From positions 19,406-83,405 of the forward strand of contig JAKAZI010000001.1 in assembly GCA_021809495.1 (NCBI GenBank): a stretch of 64,000 nt of DNA. The letters are read 5' to 3'. The translations under genes were made by a program, and so were the position numbers. This stretch comes from Actinomycetes bacterium (GTDB taxonomy: Bacteria > Actinomycetota > Acidimicrobiia > Acidimicrobiales > RAAP-2). Positions within the stretch are counted from its first letter, which is position 1. Every line of letters starts with the position of its first letter. Below are positions 40,226-49,383 of this stretch, one piece after another. A model generated the notes under the pieces. The model ran no database searches. It had not been told where the DNA came from and saw only the letters and a list, made by a program, of their open reading frames with translations.

Positions 40226-40771
40226 ATGTCCCTGGACGTCGCGGCCCTGTCGAGCTGCACGCGCTGTCGGCTCAGCGAGTCGCGCACGCGCGTGGTCATC
40301 GGCACCGGGCCAACGGACGCGGCGCTGGTGCTCGTCGGCGAGGCCCCGGGCCGCCAGGAGGACGAGGGCGGCGAGCCCTTCATCGGTCGCAGCGGTCAGC
40401 TGCTCTTCAAACTCATCGAGGAGGTCGTGGGCCTTACGCGCGCGCAGTGCTACGTCACCAACACCGTGAAGTGCCGCCCCCCGGCCAACCGCGTGCCGGC
40501 GCGCGACGAGCTCGAGGCCTGCCGGCCGTGGCTCGTCGACCAGCTGGCCGACCTGTCCGCGCGCGTGACGCTCACCCTCGGACTGACGGCGGCGCGCGAG
40601 GTGCTCGGCGCCACCCTGTCGATGTCGGCCGTGCACGGCCGCGCCCGTCACCTGGGCACCGGCACGGGGATCGCGACCTACCACCCCGCGGCCGCGCTGC
40701 GCGACCCCGCGCTCGTCGCGGTGATGCGCGCCGACCTCGCGATCGTGCGCACCCTCGTGGCGGCGTCGTGA
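40226..40771 (+). CDS. Family 4 uracil-DNA glycosylase (4Fe-4S)
   Basis: Removes uracil from DNA; 181 residues. Motif A is GEAPGRQEDEGGEPFIG, and the C-terminal motif is TYHPAAALR. Cysteines C11, C14, C83 and C99 provide the four ligands expected for the iron-sulfur cluster. The ATG follows the alr stop directly, and the TGA overlaps the tsaE GTG by 3 bp. This thermostable-type glycosylase is common in actinobacteria. Confidence 0.94.
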   Translation: MSLDVAALSSCTRCRLSESRTRVVIGTGPTDAALVLVGEAPGRQEDEGGEPFIGRSGQLLFKLIEEVVGLTRAQCYVTNTVKCRPPANRVPARDELEACRPWLVDQLADLSARVTLTLGLTAAREVLGATLSMSAVHGRARHLGTGTGIATYHPAAALRDPALVAVMRADLAIVRTLVAAS

Positions 40772-41238
40772 GCCGCGTCACCGCCGACCCCTCGGCGACC
40801 GAACGGGCGGGCGAGGAGTTCGCGCGACTGCTGCGCCCCGGCGACGTCGTGCTGCTCTCGGGGCCGCTCGGCGCGGGCAAGACCACCTTCGTACGCGGCC
40901 TCGCGCGCGGACTCGGCGTGCTCGAGCGCGCGACGAGCCCGACGTTCACCATGGTGCGCGAGCACCGCTGCCACAACGACCTCGGCATCGTTACCCTGCA
41001 TCACGCCGACGTCTACCGGATCCAGAGCCTGGACGAGGTCGTCGACCTCGCGCTCGGCGAGCTCGTCGAGGAGGCGGCCGTCGCGGTCGTCGAGTGGGGC
41101 GAACTCGCGGCCCCGGTCTTCGGTGAGGACGTCCTCACGGTCTTCATCGGCGTCGGGTCCGACGACCGACGCACCATCGACGCGGACGGGGCCGGGGCGC
41201 GCGATCGCGCCGAGGCGCTCGCTCGGTGGGCGTCGTGA
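40768..41238 (+). CDS. tsaE: tRNA t6A biosynthesis ATPase TsaE
   Basis: ATPase partner of TsaB-TsaD in threonylcarbamoyl-adenosine formation at tRNA position 37; 156 residues. The start is GTG 40768; the track start at 40144 lies inside alr. The Walker A motif SGPLGAGKTTFVRGL is at residues 31-45, followed by SPTFTMVREH and VEWGE. It heads the tsaE-tsaB-rimI-tsaD run, in which all neighbours overlap by 3-4 bp. Confidence 0.95.
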   Translation: MSRVTADPSATERAGEEFARLLRPGDVVLLSGPLGAGKTTFVRGLARGLGVLERATSPTFTMVREHRCHNDLGIVTLHHADVYRIQSLDEVVDLALGELVEEAAVAVVEWGELAAPVFGEDVLTVFIGVGSDDRRTIDADGAGARDRAEALARWAS

Positions 41239-41903
41239 TCGCGCTCGCGATCGAGACCGCGACGACGGCCTGCTCGATCGGACTGGTCGACGGGAGTCGA
41301 CGCGAGGCGCGCCTGCTCGCTTCGGATCGACGACACGTCGAGGTCCTCGCCCCGGGCATCCAGGCGCTGCTCGCCGACTGCTCGCTTCGCGCGAGCGACC
41401 TCGAGCGGGTGGTGGTGGACCGGGGCCCCGGCCTGTTCACCGGACTGCGCGTCGGCCTCGCGACGGCGCTCGCGCTCGCCGACGCGACGGGCGCCGGACT
41501 CGTCGGGGTCACCTCGCTCGAGCTGCTCGCGCACGGCGCGCACGGCGATGGCGTTCGCGGGCGTTTCGTCGCCGTGGTCGACGGCCGGCGCGGTGAGGTC
41601 TTCACCCAGAGCTTCGAGCTCGGCGACGAGGTCGCCGCCCTCGGCGCCGCGGCGGTCGAGCGACCACGCGACGTCGTGATCGCCTGGGCGACCAACGGCG
41701 TTCGCGTCACCTTCGCCGGCGACGGGGTGGCGCGCTACGCGAGCGACTTCGACGCCGTGCCCAACGGCACCGTGCACCCGCTGCTCGTGCCGCCGGTCCT
41801 CGCCGCGCTCGAACTCGCCGGGCGCGAGCCGGGCCCGGTCGCGCCGCTCTACCTGCGCGAGGCCGACGCGGTCGCGAACTTCGTCACGCGAGACGGCGCG
41901 TGA
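41235..41903 (+). CDS. tsaB: tRNA t6A biosynthesis protein TsaB
   Basis: Scaffold/activator paralogue of TsaD; 222 residues from GTG 41235, which overlaps the tsaE stop as GTGA. The track start, GTG 41226, is 3 codons earlier and also possible. It has the ASKHA-fold start IALAIETATTACSIGLVDGS and the RGPGLFTGLRVGLATALALA block. The metal-binding histidines of TsaD are absent, as expected for TsaB. Confidence 0.93.
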   Translation: MIALAIETATTACSIGLVDGSRREARLLASDRRHVEVLAPGIQALLADCSLRASDLERVVVDRGPGLFTGLRVGLATALALADATGAGLVGVTSLELLAHGAHGDGVRGRFVAVVDGRRGEVFTQSFELGDEVAALGAAAVERPRDVVIAWATNGVRVTFAGDGVARYASDFDAVPNGTVHPLLVPPVLAALELAGREPGPVAPLYLREADAVANFVTRDGA

Positions 41904-42394
41904 ACGATCGCCCGACGACCTGGACGATCCGTCTCGCCGAGCGCCGCGACGTGCCGGCGCTGCTCGAGATCGAAGAGGCGCAGTTCCCCGAGCCGTGGTC
42001 GCGCGGGATGCTGCTCGACGAACTCGCCAACGTCGCCACCCGCCGCTACACCGTCGCCGTCGAGGCCGGCGTCGTGCTCGGCTACCTCGGGGTGATGTTC
42101 GTGCTCGACGAGCTGCACGTCAACACCATCGGGGTTCGCCGCGAGTTCGAGGGCCGCGGCGTCGCCTCGTCACTGCTCGACGAAGCCTGGGGCGACGCGG
42201 CCGCGCGCGGGATCACGCGCGCGACGCTCGAGGTCGCGGTCTCCAACAAGCGCGCCCAGGCCCTCTACGCGCGCTACGGCTTCGCGCCGGTCGGCGTGCG
42301 CAAGAACTACTACGAGAAGAGCCACGAGGACGCCCTGGTGCTCTGGGCGGACCTGGAGGTCCCCGGGGGGATCGGACCTACGCTGGAACCGTGA
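41900..42394 (+). CDS. rimI: Ribosomal protein S18 alanine N-acetyltransferase-like GNAT
   Basis: A 164-residue GNAT acetyltransferase. The acetyl-CoA loop is RREFEGRGVASSLLDEAW, and LEVAVSNKRAQALYARYGFA followed by VGVRKNYY is the RimI-type signature. Known RimI acetylates the N-terminus of S18, and its co-location with tsaB and tsaD is common in bacteria. GTG 41900 overlaps the tsaB stop by 4 bp. Confidence 0.93.
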   Translation: MNDRPTTWTIRLAERRDVPALLEIEEAQFPEPWSRGMLLDELANVATRRYTVAVEAGVVLGYLGVMFVLDELHVNTIGVRREFEGRGVASSLLDEAWGDAAARGITRATLEVAVSNKRAQALYARYGFAPVGVRKNYYEKSHEDALVLWADLEVPGGIGPTLEP

Positions 42395-43401
42395 GCGTCG
42401 TGCTGGGCATCGAGACGAGTTGCGACGAGACCGCGGCCGCGGTCGTAGACGACGCGTGGCGGGTGCGCAGCTCGGTCGTCGAGTCCTCGATCGACCAGCA
42501 TCGTGACTTCGGTGGCGTGGTGCCCGAGCTCGCGGGGCGCGCCCACGTCGCCACGATCGTCCCGGTCGTGCGCGCCGCGCTCGAGTCGGCCGGGCTCGAC
42601 GTGCGCCACCCGGCCATCGACGCCGTCGCGGTGACCGCGGGTCCCGGGCTCATCGGCTCGCTGCTCGTGGGCCTCGCCGCGGCGAAGGCCTACGCGCTCA
42701 GCTGGGACGTGCCCCTCGTGACCGTGAACCACCTCGAGGGCCACCTGTTCGCGCCCCTGCTCGAGACGCCCGACCTCGCCTGGCCGGTGTTGACGCTGCT
42801 CGTCTCGGGCGGGCACACGATGCTCGTCTACCAGCGCGGTCCCGGCGACCACGAGGTGATCGGCGAGACGATCGACGACGCGGCGGGCGAGGCCTACGAC
42901 AAGATCGCGCGCTGGCTCGGACTCGGCTACCCCGGGGGTCCGCCCATCGACCGACTCGCCGGGGACGGGGACCCGACCTCGCTGCGACTGCCGGTCTCGA
43001 TGACCGGCGACGACCTCGACTTCTCGTTCTCGGGCCTCAAGTCCGCCGTCGTGCGCGCGGGCGAGAAGCGCCCCGATCTCGTCGTGGCCGACGTCGCGGC
43101 CGCCTTCCAGGGCGCCGCCGTCGAGCAGTTGACCCGCAAGCTGCGCCGCGCCCTCGAGCGCTACGACGTCGCGGGGGTCGCGATCGCCGGCGGGGTCGCC
43201 GCGAACTCGGCGCTGCGCGCCGCGGTCGCCCAGATCGCGAAGGACGCGGGCATCGCCGCCCACGTGCCGAGCCTCGCCATGTGCACCGACAACGCCGCCA
43301 TGATCGCGGCCGCCGGGCTCGCGCGCTTCGGCCGGGGTCACGTGAGCCCACTTGACGTCTCGGCCGATCCCAACTGGGCGCTCGCCGACGTGAGGCCGTG
43401 A
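42391..43401 (+). CDS. tsaD: tRNA N6-adenosine threonylcarbamoyltransferase TsaD
   Basis: Catalytic subunit of t6A37 synthesis; 336 residues from GTG 42391 (MSVVLGIETSCDETAAAVVD). The metal histidines H114 and H118 lie in NHLEGHLFAP. SGGHTML and MCTDNAAMIAAAG are conserved. A TACGCT box lies 7 bp before the GTG, so a secondary leaderless transcript is possible besides the operon message. It overlaps rimI by 4 bp. Confidence 0.97.
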   Translation: MSVVLGIETSCDETAAAVVDDAWRVRSSVVESSIDQHRDFGGVVPELAGRAHVATIVPVVRAALESAGLDVRHPAIDAVAVTAGPGLIGSLLVGLAAAKAYALSWDVPLVTVNHLEGHLFAPLLETPDLAWPVLTLLVSGGHTMLVYQRGPGDHEVIGETIDDAAGEAYDKIARWLGLGYPGGPPIDRLAGDGDPTSLRLPVSMTGDDLDFSFSGLKSAVVRAGEKRPDLVVADVAAAFQGAAVEQLTRKLRRALERYDVAGVAIAGGVAANSALRAAVAQIAKDAGIAAHVPSLAMCTDNAAMIAAAGLARFGRGHVSPLDVSADPNWALADVRP

Positions 43402-44006
43402 TGGCGCGCTGGGTGGCCCTCGACGAAGGCGACTGCGACCGCGACCCGATGGTCCAGTTCGCGCGCTGGTTCGACGAGGGGTCGGTCATGGTCGACCGCG
43501 AAGCGGTCGCGCTCGTCACCGCGAGCGCCGACGGACGTCCGAGCGCGCGCATGGTGCTGCTGCGCCACCTCGACGCGACCTCGATCGGGTGGTACACGAA
43601 CTACGAGAGCGTCAAGGGCCGCCAGCTCGCCGAGAATCCCCACGCCGCGATCCTCTGGTACTGCGAGCCCCTCGGCCGCCAGGTGCGCTTCGAGGGGCTC
43701 GTTGCACCGATGAGCGACGCCGAGTCCGACGTGTACTTCGCCCAGCGACCCCGCGGCCACCAGATCGGCGCCCACGCGAGCCGCCAGAGCGAACCGCTCG
43801 CGAGCCGCGCGGCGCTCGAAGCACGCGTGGCGGAGCTCGAAGCGAGCTACGCGGGCCGCGACGTCGCGCGCCCCGCGCACTGGGGCGGCTACCGGCTCAC
43901 CCCGACGTTCGTCGAGTTCTTCCAGCAGCGCGCCGACCGGCTCCACGACCGGCTCTGGTACACCGCGACGCCCGACGGGTGGCGCATCGAGCGCCACTAC
44001 CCCTAG
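43401..44006 (+). CDS. pdxH: Pyridoxamine 5'-phosphate oxidase
   Basis: FMN-dependent oxidase of the B6 salvage pathway; 201 residues from ATG 43401 (TGATG overlap with tsaD). The track GTG at 43398 is one codon earlier. Family blocks are RPSARMVLLRHLD, WYTNYESVKGRQLAENPHAA and RLTPTFVEFFQQRADRLHDR ending in IERHYP. One divergence is FFQ where most relatives have FWQ. It is the last + strand gene before the convergent MFS gene. Confidence 0.93.
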   Translation: MARWVALDEGDCDRDPMVQFARWFDEGSVMVDREAVALVTASADGRPSARMVLLRHLDATSIGWYTNYESVKGRQLAENPHAAILWYCEPLGRQVRFEGLVAPMSDAESDVYFAQRPRGHQIGAHASRQSEPLASRAALEARVAELEASYAGRDVARPAHWGGYRLTPTFVEFFQQRADRLHDRLWYTATPDGWRIERHYP

Positions 44007-44019
44007 CGCGCCGCGCTCG

Positions 44020-45258
44020 TCACTCGAGGACGTCGCTCGTCACCCGGTGATCGCTCACCGCGCGTAGCGCGAGGGCGCCGAAGATGAGTGCCGCCGCGAG
44101 CGAGGCGAGTCCCCCCATCCGGTAGACGCTGCGCGGGGCGAGCAGTCCGAGGGCGGCGCCACCGAGGAGGAAGGCCCCGACCTGGGCCGACTGGGTGAGC
44201 GCGTTCACCGCCGCGAAGGCCCGCCCGCGCAGTGCCTCGGGGGTTCGCAGCGTGAAGAGGGTCATCGCCGCCACGTTCACGATCCCCACCGCGAGGCCCG
44301 CGATCGCCATGAAGGGGTAGATCTCGCCCACGTCGGTGACGAAGCTCACCCCCGACACCGACAGACCCGCGAGCACGACCATCAGCATGAGGCGTCGCAC
44401 GAGCGGGTAGATCTCGTGGCTCTGGCGTCCGGCGAGAACTGAACCGACGATCGTCCCGGCGCCGAAGGCCGCGCCGAGCGCGCCGTAGTCGAGCGGCGTG
44501 CCGTGCAGGGTGCGGATCACGAAGAAGACCTCCGCGACGTTCACCATGCCGAGCGCGAGCAAGAAGACGAAGAAGTCGAGCACGACCGGCGCGAGGACGC
44601 GGTCGCGCGCGACGTGGCGCAACCCCGCGGTCATGCGCCGGTCCTCCTCGTCCTCGTGCGCGACGGGCCGCCGGTCGGCGTGCAGCAGGGCGGTCCCGAC
44701 CGTGCCGAGGGCGAAGCTCACCGCGTCGAGGTAGAGCGGCACGCTCTGGCCGGTCCAGCCCACCAGCAGCCCGCCGAGGACGGGACCGAGGATGAAGGCG
44801 ACGCCCTGGGTCGCCTGGAGGGTGCCGGTCGCGCGGTTCACGTGCTCGTCACCCACGATCGCGGGCAGCAGGGCCGAGTAGCCGGGCATGGAGAACGACA
44901 CCGAGACGTTCAAGACCACGACGAGGGCGATGGTGGTGGGAATCGCGTGCCAGTAGCCGAGGCCGACGCTGACGACGGCTTCGGCACAGCCGAGGGCGAT
45001 GAGGAGGGGTTTGGCGCGGATCCGGTCGACCACGTGGCCGGCGACCGGCGCGAGCAGGGCGACCGGGGCCATGGCAGCGATGCCGAGGGCGGCGACCGCC
45101 CAGGCGTGCCCGAGCGGGGCGACGCGCAGGTAGAGCGCCACCATGGCCAGTCCGTCACCGACGAAGGAGATGCCGCGAAAGACCGCGAGCAGTGCCACGT
45201 CGCGGCGCTGGGCCCCGGTGAGCCCCCCGGACTCGTTTGACTGCGAAGATGTTCCCAC
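44020..45258 (-). CDS. MFS transporter (MDR/enterobactin-exporter-like)
   Basis: An MFS permease with about 12 predicted membrane helices, of the drug or siderophore-exporter type. I start it at GTG 45258 (412 residues, MGTSSQSNESGGLTGAQRRD). The track start at 45321 would run through the groES operator. Typical features are the loop 2-3 motif GHVVDRIRAKPLLIA and the central TLQATQGVAFILGPVLGGLL. The substrate is unknown. It is divergent from groES and convergent with pdxH, so it is a single-gene unit. Confidence 0.82.
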   Translation of the reverse strand: MGTSSQSNESGGLTGAQRRDVALLAVFRGISFVGDGLAMVALYLRVAPLGHAWAVAALGIAAMAPVALLAPVAGHVVDRIRAKPLLIALGCAEAVVSVGLGYWHAIPTTIALVVVLNVSVSFSMPGYSALLPAIVGDEHVNRATGTLQATQGVAFILGPVLGGLLVGWTGQSVPLYLDAVSFALGTVGTALLHADRRPVAHEDEEDRRMTAGLRHVARDRVLAPVVLDFFVFLLALGMVNVAEVFFVIRTLHGTPLDYGALGAAFGAGTIVGSVLAGRQSHEIYPLVRRLMLMVVLAGLSVSGVSFVTDVGEIYPFMAIAGLAVGIVNVAAMTLFTLRTPEALRGRAFAAVNALTQSAQVGAFLLGGAALGLLAPRSVYRMGGLASLAAALIFGALALRAVSDHRVTSDVLE

Positions 45259-45314
45259 CGGTGTCGACTCTACGGTGCCCCGTGCCAGCACCGGCGGCCC
45301 TCGACGCGCGGCGG

Positions 45315-45344
45315 TTGGCACTCGGCGGTTGTGTCTGCTAAATT
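45315..45344 (+). promoter_or_regulatory. Predicted groESL promoter
   Basis: TTGGCA (45315-45320), an 18-bp spacer and TAAATT (45339-45344) form a promoter lying inside the first CIRCE element. HrcA bound there would block RNA polymerase directly. Confidence 0.6.
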
Positions 45345-45369
45345 GGCAGTCGCACTATTCGAGTGCTAG
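45315..45369. promoter_or_regulatory. Tandem CIRCE operators (HrcA binding) before groESL
   Basis: Two inverted repeats of the CIRCE type (TTAGCACTC-N9-GAGTGCTAA) lie 1 bp apart. The first is TTGGCACTC-N9-GTCTGCTAA (45315-45341). The second is TTGGCAGTC-N9-GAGTGCTAG (45343-45369). Each departs from consensus at three positions. They overlap the promoter. Double CIRCE elements before groES are known in Streptomyces. Confidence 0.85.
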
Positions 45370-45389
45370 ACGCACAGGAGGCAGTCACC

Positions 45390-45683
45390 ATGAAACTCAA
45401 CCCCCTCGAGGACCGGATCGTCGTCCGGCCGAACGTCGCCGAGGCCACAACGGCGTCCGGCCTCGTCATCCCCGATACCGCCAAAGAGAAGCCCCAGCAG
45501 GGTGAAGTGCTCGCCGTTGGACCGGGCCGTCGCGCTGAGTCGTCGGGTGAGTTGATCCCCACCGGTGTTTCGGTCGGTGACACCGTCGTCTACTCGAAGT
45601 ACGGCGGGACCGAGATCGCCGTTGACGGCGAGGACCTCTTGATCCTCTCGAGCCGCGACGTCCTCGCGACGATCACGAAGTAG
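45390..45683 (+). CDS. groES: Co-chaperonin GroES
   Basis: The 10-kDa lid of the GroEL chamber; 97 residues from ATG 45390, 8 bp after CAGGAGG. The track start at 45363 lies within the operator. The mobile loop is [20 protein letters not shown], and the core is [13 protein letters not shown]. The upstream tandem CIRCE elements predict heat-shock control by HrcA. groEL follows after 6 bp. Confidence 0.98.
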   Translation: MKLNPLEDRIVVRPNVAEATTASGLVIPDTAKEKPQQGEVLAVGPGRRAESSGELIPTGVSVGDTVVYSKYGGTEIAVDGEDLLILSSRDVLATITK

Positions 45684-47321
<1,638 letters not shown>

Positions 47322-47342
47322 CGAGTCGCCACGCAGCGACTC

Positions 47343-47382
47343 AACGACGAGAGCCGGGCCATTGGGCCCGGCTCTCGTCGTT
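47343..47382 (+). terminator. Perfect 18-bp hairpin terminator after groEL
   Basis: AACGACGAGAGCCGGGCC and GGCCCGGCTCTCGTCGTT form an unbroken 18-bp stem with a 4-nt loop (ATTG), 21 bp after the groEL stop. A short TTGGTTGGT follows without a clear U-run. The next promoter -10 box begins only 7 bp later. Confidence 0.8.
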
Positions 47383-47388
47383 GGTTGG

Positions 47389-47394
47389 TAGGGT
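47389..47394 (+). promoter_or_regulatory. -10 box of a leaderless promoter for the FAD oxidoreductase gene
   Basis: TAGGGT ends 8 bp before GTG 47403. No Shine-Dalgarno is present. The promoter -35 would lie within the groEL terminator stem. Confidence 0.4.
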
Positions 47395-47402
47395 ACCGAC
47401 CC

Positions 47403-48620
47403 GTGGAACCCGTTGACGTGATCGTGGTCGGTGCGGGACTGGCGGGACTACGCGCCGCCCAGGTGCTCGAGGGCGCGGGCCGCTCAGTGCTGGTGCTTGA
47501 ACGAGCGCCGGTAGTCGGTGGCCGTCTCGCGAGCCGTACGCTCGATGGTTTCATCGTCGACGAGGGCTTCCAACTCGTCAACCCCGCCTACCCCGAATTG
47601 ATCGCGACTGGCGTGGGCGCCGATACCGACCTGCGCAGGTTCCCCGGCGTGGTCCGCTACGTGGACGCGGGTCGCGTCCTTACGCTGCCCGGCTCGAGCG
47701 GTCCCTGGCGTGACGCGCTCGCGATCGCGCGATCGGGCGACGGCGCTTGGCTCGATCTGGCTCGGGTGGGGGTACTCACGCTCGTAGCGGCGCTGTCGCC
47801 GGTCAGTTGGATACGTCGGCGCCGCGATGAACCGGCGCGACGTGCGCTCGAACGCTGGGGTGTCTCCGAGGCGTTCGTTGAGGCGTTCCTGCAGCCGTTC
47901 CTGCGCGGGGCCCTGCTCGACGACGACCTCGAGACCTCGTGGCGCTTCACCCAGTTACTGCTTCGCAGTTTCGTGCGGGGGCGTCCGGGCACCTACCCGA
48001 CGGGCGTGGCGGCGCTGCCCGCGGCGCTCGCGGGCCGGCTCGCCACGGGGACCGTTCGACTCGGCGAATCGGTGAACGCGATTGACGCGACAACGGTCGC
48101 CACCACGTCACAGATCTATCGCGCGAAGCGCGTGATCGTGGCGACCGACGCGACAAGTGCCCACGAGCTGGTTGGGGTTCCACCCGTGCGCTGGCGTGCC
48201 CAGACGACCTGGTGGTACGCGACGCCGCGGTTAGCAGACGGTGCGGTGCTACGGCTGGACCGCCAGCGCGGCTTTCTCACTTCGACCCTCGACGTCAGCG
48301 CCGTCGCACCCGAGCGCGCTCGACCGGGCCGGTCACTGGTCGCGGCCGCCACGAACGGCATCGCCGGATCCGGCGACGAGCCGGGGGTGCGCGAGGACGT
48401 AGCGAGGATCTACGACCTCGGCGTCAGCGATGTGGAGCTCGTCACCACGACGGTCGTGGCCCAGGCGCTCGCTCACACGCCCGCGCCGCTGTCGCTGTCA
48501 CGTCCCTCGACCTGGGGCGACGTCGTGCTCGCGGGCGACTACCTCCAGACGCCGTCGATCCAGGGTGCGTTGGTAAGCGGCCGCCGCGCCGCCGAGGCGG
48601 TACTGACGGCGTTCGTCTAA
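47403..48620 (+). CDS. FAD-dependent amine-oxidase/phytoene-desaturase-like oxidoreductase
   Basis: A 405-residue flavoprotein from GTG 47403; the track TTG at 47385 lies in the presumed promoter. The N-terminal dinucleotide-binding motif VIVVGAGLAGLRAAQVLEGA is followed by VVGGRLASRTLDGFIVDEGF. The C-terminal FAD signature is WGDVVLAGDYLQTPSIQGAL then VSGRRAAEAVL. It belongs to the amine oxidase/protoporphyrinogen oxidase/carotenoid desaturase superfamily. The substrate cannot be told from sequence. No carotenoid genes are adjacent. Confidence 0.85.
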   Translation: MEPVDVIVVGAGLAGLRAAQVLEGAGRSVLVLERAPVVGGRLASRTLDGFIVDEGFQLVNPAYPELIATGVGADTDLRRFPGVVRYVDAGRVLTLPGSSGPWRDALAIARSGDGAWLDLARVGVLTLVAALSPVSWIRRRRDEPARRALERWGVSEAFVEAFLQPFLRGALLDDDLETSWRFTQLLLRSFVRGRPGTYPTGVAALPAALAGRLATGTVRLGESVNAIDATTVATTSQIYRAKRVIVATDATSAHELVGVPPVRWRAQTTWWYATPRLADGAVLRLDRQRGFLTSTLDVSAVAPERARPGRSLVAAATNGIAGSGDEPGVREDVARIYDLGVSDVELVTTTVVAQALAHTPAPLSLSRPSTWGDVVLAGDYLQTPSIQGALVSGRRAAEAVLTAFV

Positions 48621-48771
48621 CCTGGTGAGATTTGGTAACTGGCGCAGTTATGGACGGTAAACTGAGTCAGATTTCGAAATGACATTCGTTGTGTGCGGAG
48701 TGCCGTCGTGATCGCGGTGACCTAGTCTCGTAGTCCCGACGGGTGAGCCGCCGCGGCGCGTGAGGACGGGC

Positions 48772-49383
48772 ATGATTCAACGTATTTCGCTGACCAAGTC
48801 GCACATCATTGAGGTAGCGGCACAGTTGGTGCGCGAGGTCGGCGCGTCGGGCTTTCATATCAGTGACCTCGCGAGCCGCGCCGATGTCGGCGTGCCGACG
48901 ATCTACTATCACTTCACCTCGCGCGAACAGGTCATCGCGGAGGCCCAGCTCGCCAACTACTTCGAATTGACGGTCGGGCTGCGCGACCACTTCACGAGCG
49001 CGGTGGTGGCTGTGGTCAACCGTGACGAAGGTGCCTTTAACGACGCGCTTCGCGGGGATATTGAGGAAGCCTGGTCACTCGGGGGATTCGATGAGCAGAT
49101 GGGCATCATGAACCTGCTGATCGACGTGTGGGCCGACGAGCGGACCCGTCAGGCCTTTAAGGACATGCTCGACGCGCAGTACGCGCGCTGGGTCTCGGTA
49201 TTGAGCGATGCGAAGGACCTCGGCTGGCTCGATGACACCTACGACTCCGGGCTGCTGGTCGCGATCTTCTGGGCGGCGTCGGTCGGACAGGCGGTGATCC
49301 CGCGACGTTCGGGTCTGGACGTGCACAGCGCCGCGGTGAGCGACTTCTGCCTCGGCGTGCTGCGCGGTCACCCCAAACGCTAG
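48772..49383 (+). CDS. TetR-family transcriptional regulator
   Basis: A 203-residue TetR/AcrR repressor. The N-terminal HTH reads SKSHIIEVAAQLVREVGASG-like TKSHIIEVAAQLVREVGASG, then VGVPTIYYHFTSREQVIAEA. I use ATG 48772 with GAGGACGG upstream instead of GTG 48760. The ligand domain is unclassified. The stop overlaps that of the convergent MMPL gene, so it may regulate that exporter. The 151-bp upstream gap contains AATGACATT (48678-48686), a small palindrome that could be part of an operator, with low confidence. Confidence 0.9.
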   Translation: MIQRISLTKSHIIEVAAQLVREVGASGFHISDLASRADVGVPTIYYHFTSREQVIAEAQLANYFELTVGLRDHFTSAVVAVVNRDEGAFNDALRGDIEEAWSLGGFDEQMGIMNLLIDVWADERTRQAFKDMLDAQYARWVSVLSDAKDLGWLDDTYDSGLLVAIFWAASVGQAVIPRRSGLDVHSAAVSDFCLGVLRGHPKR

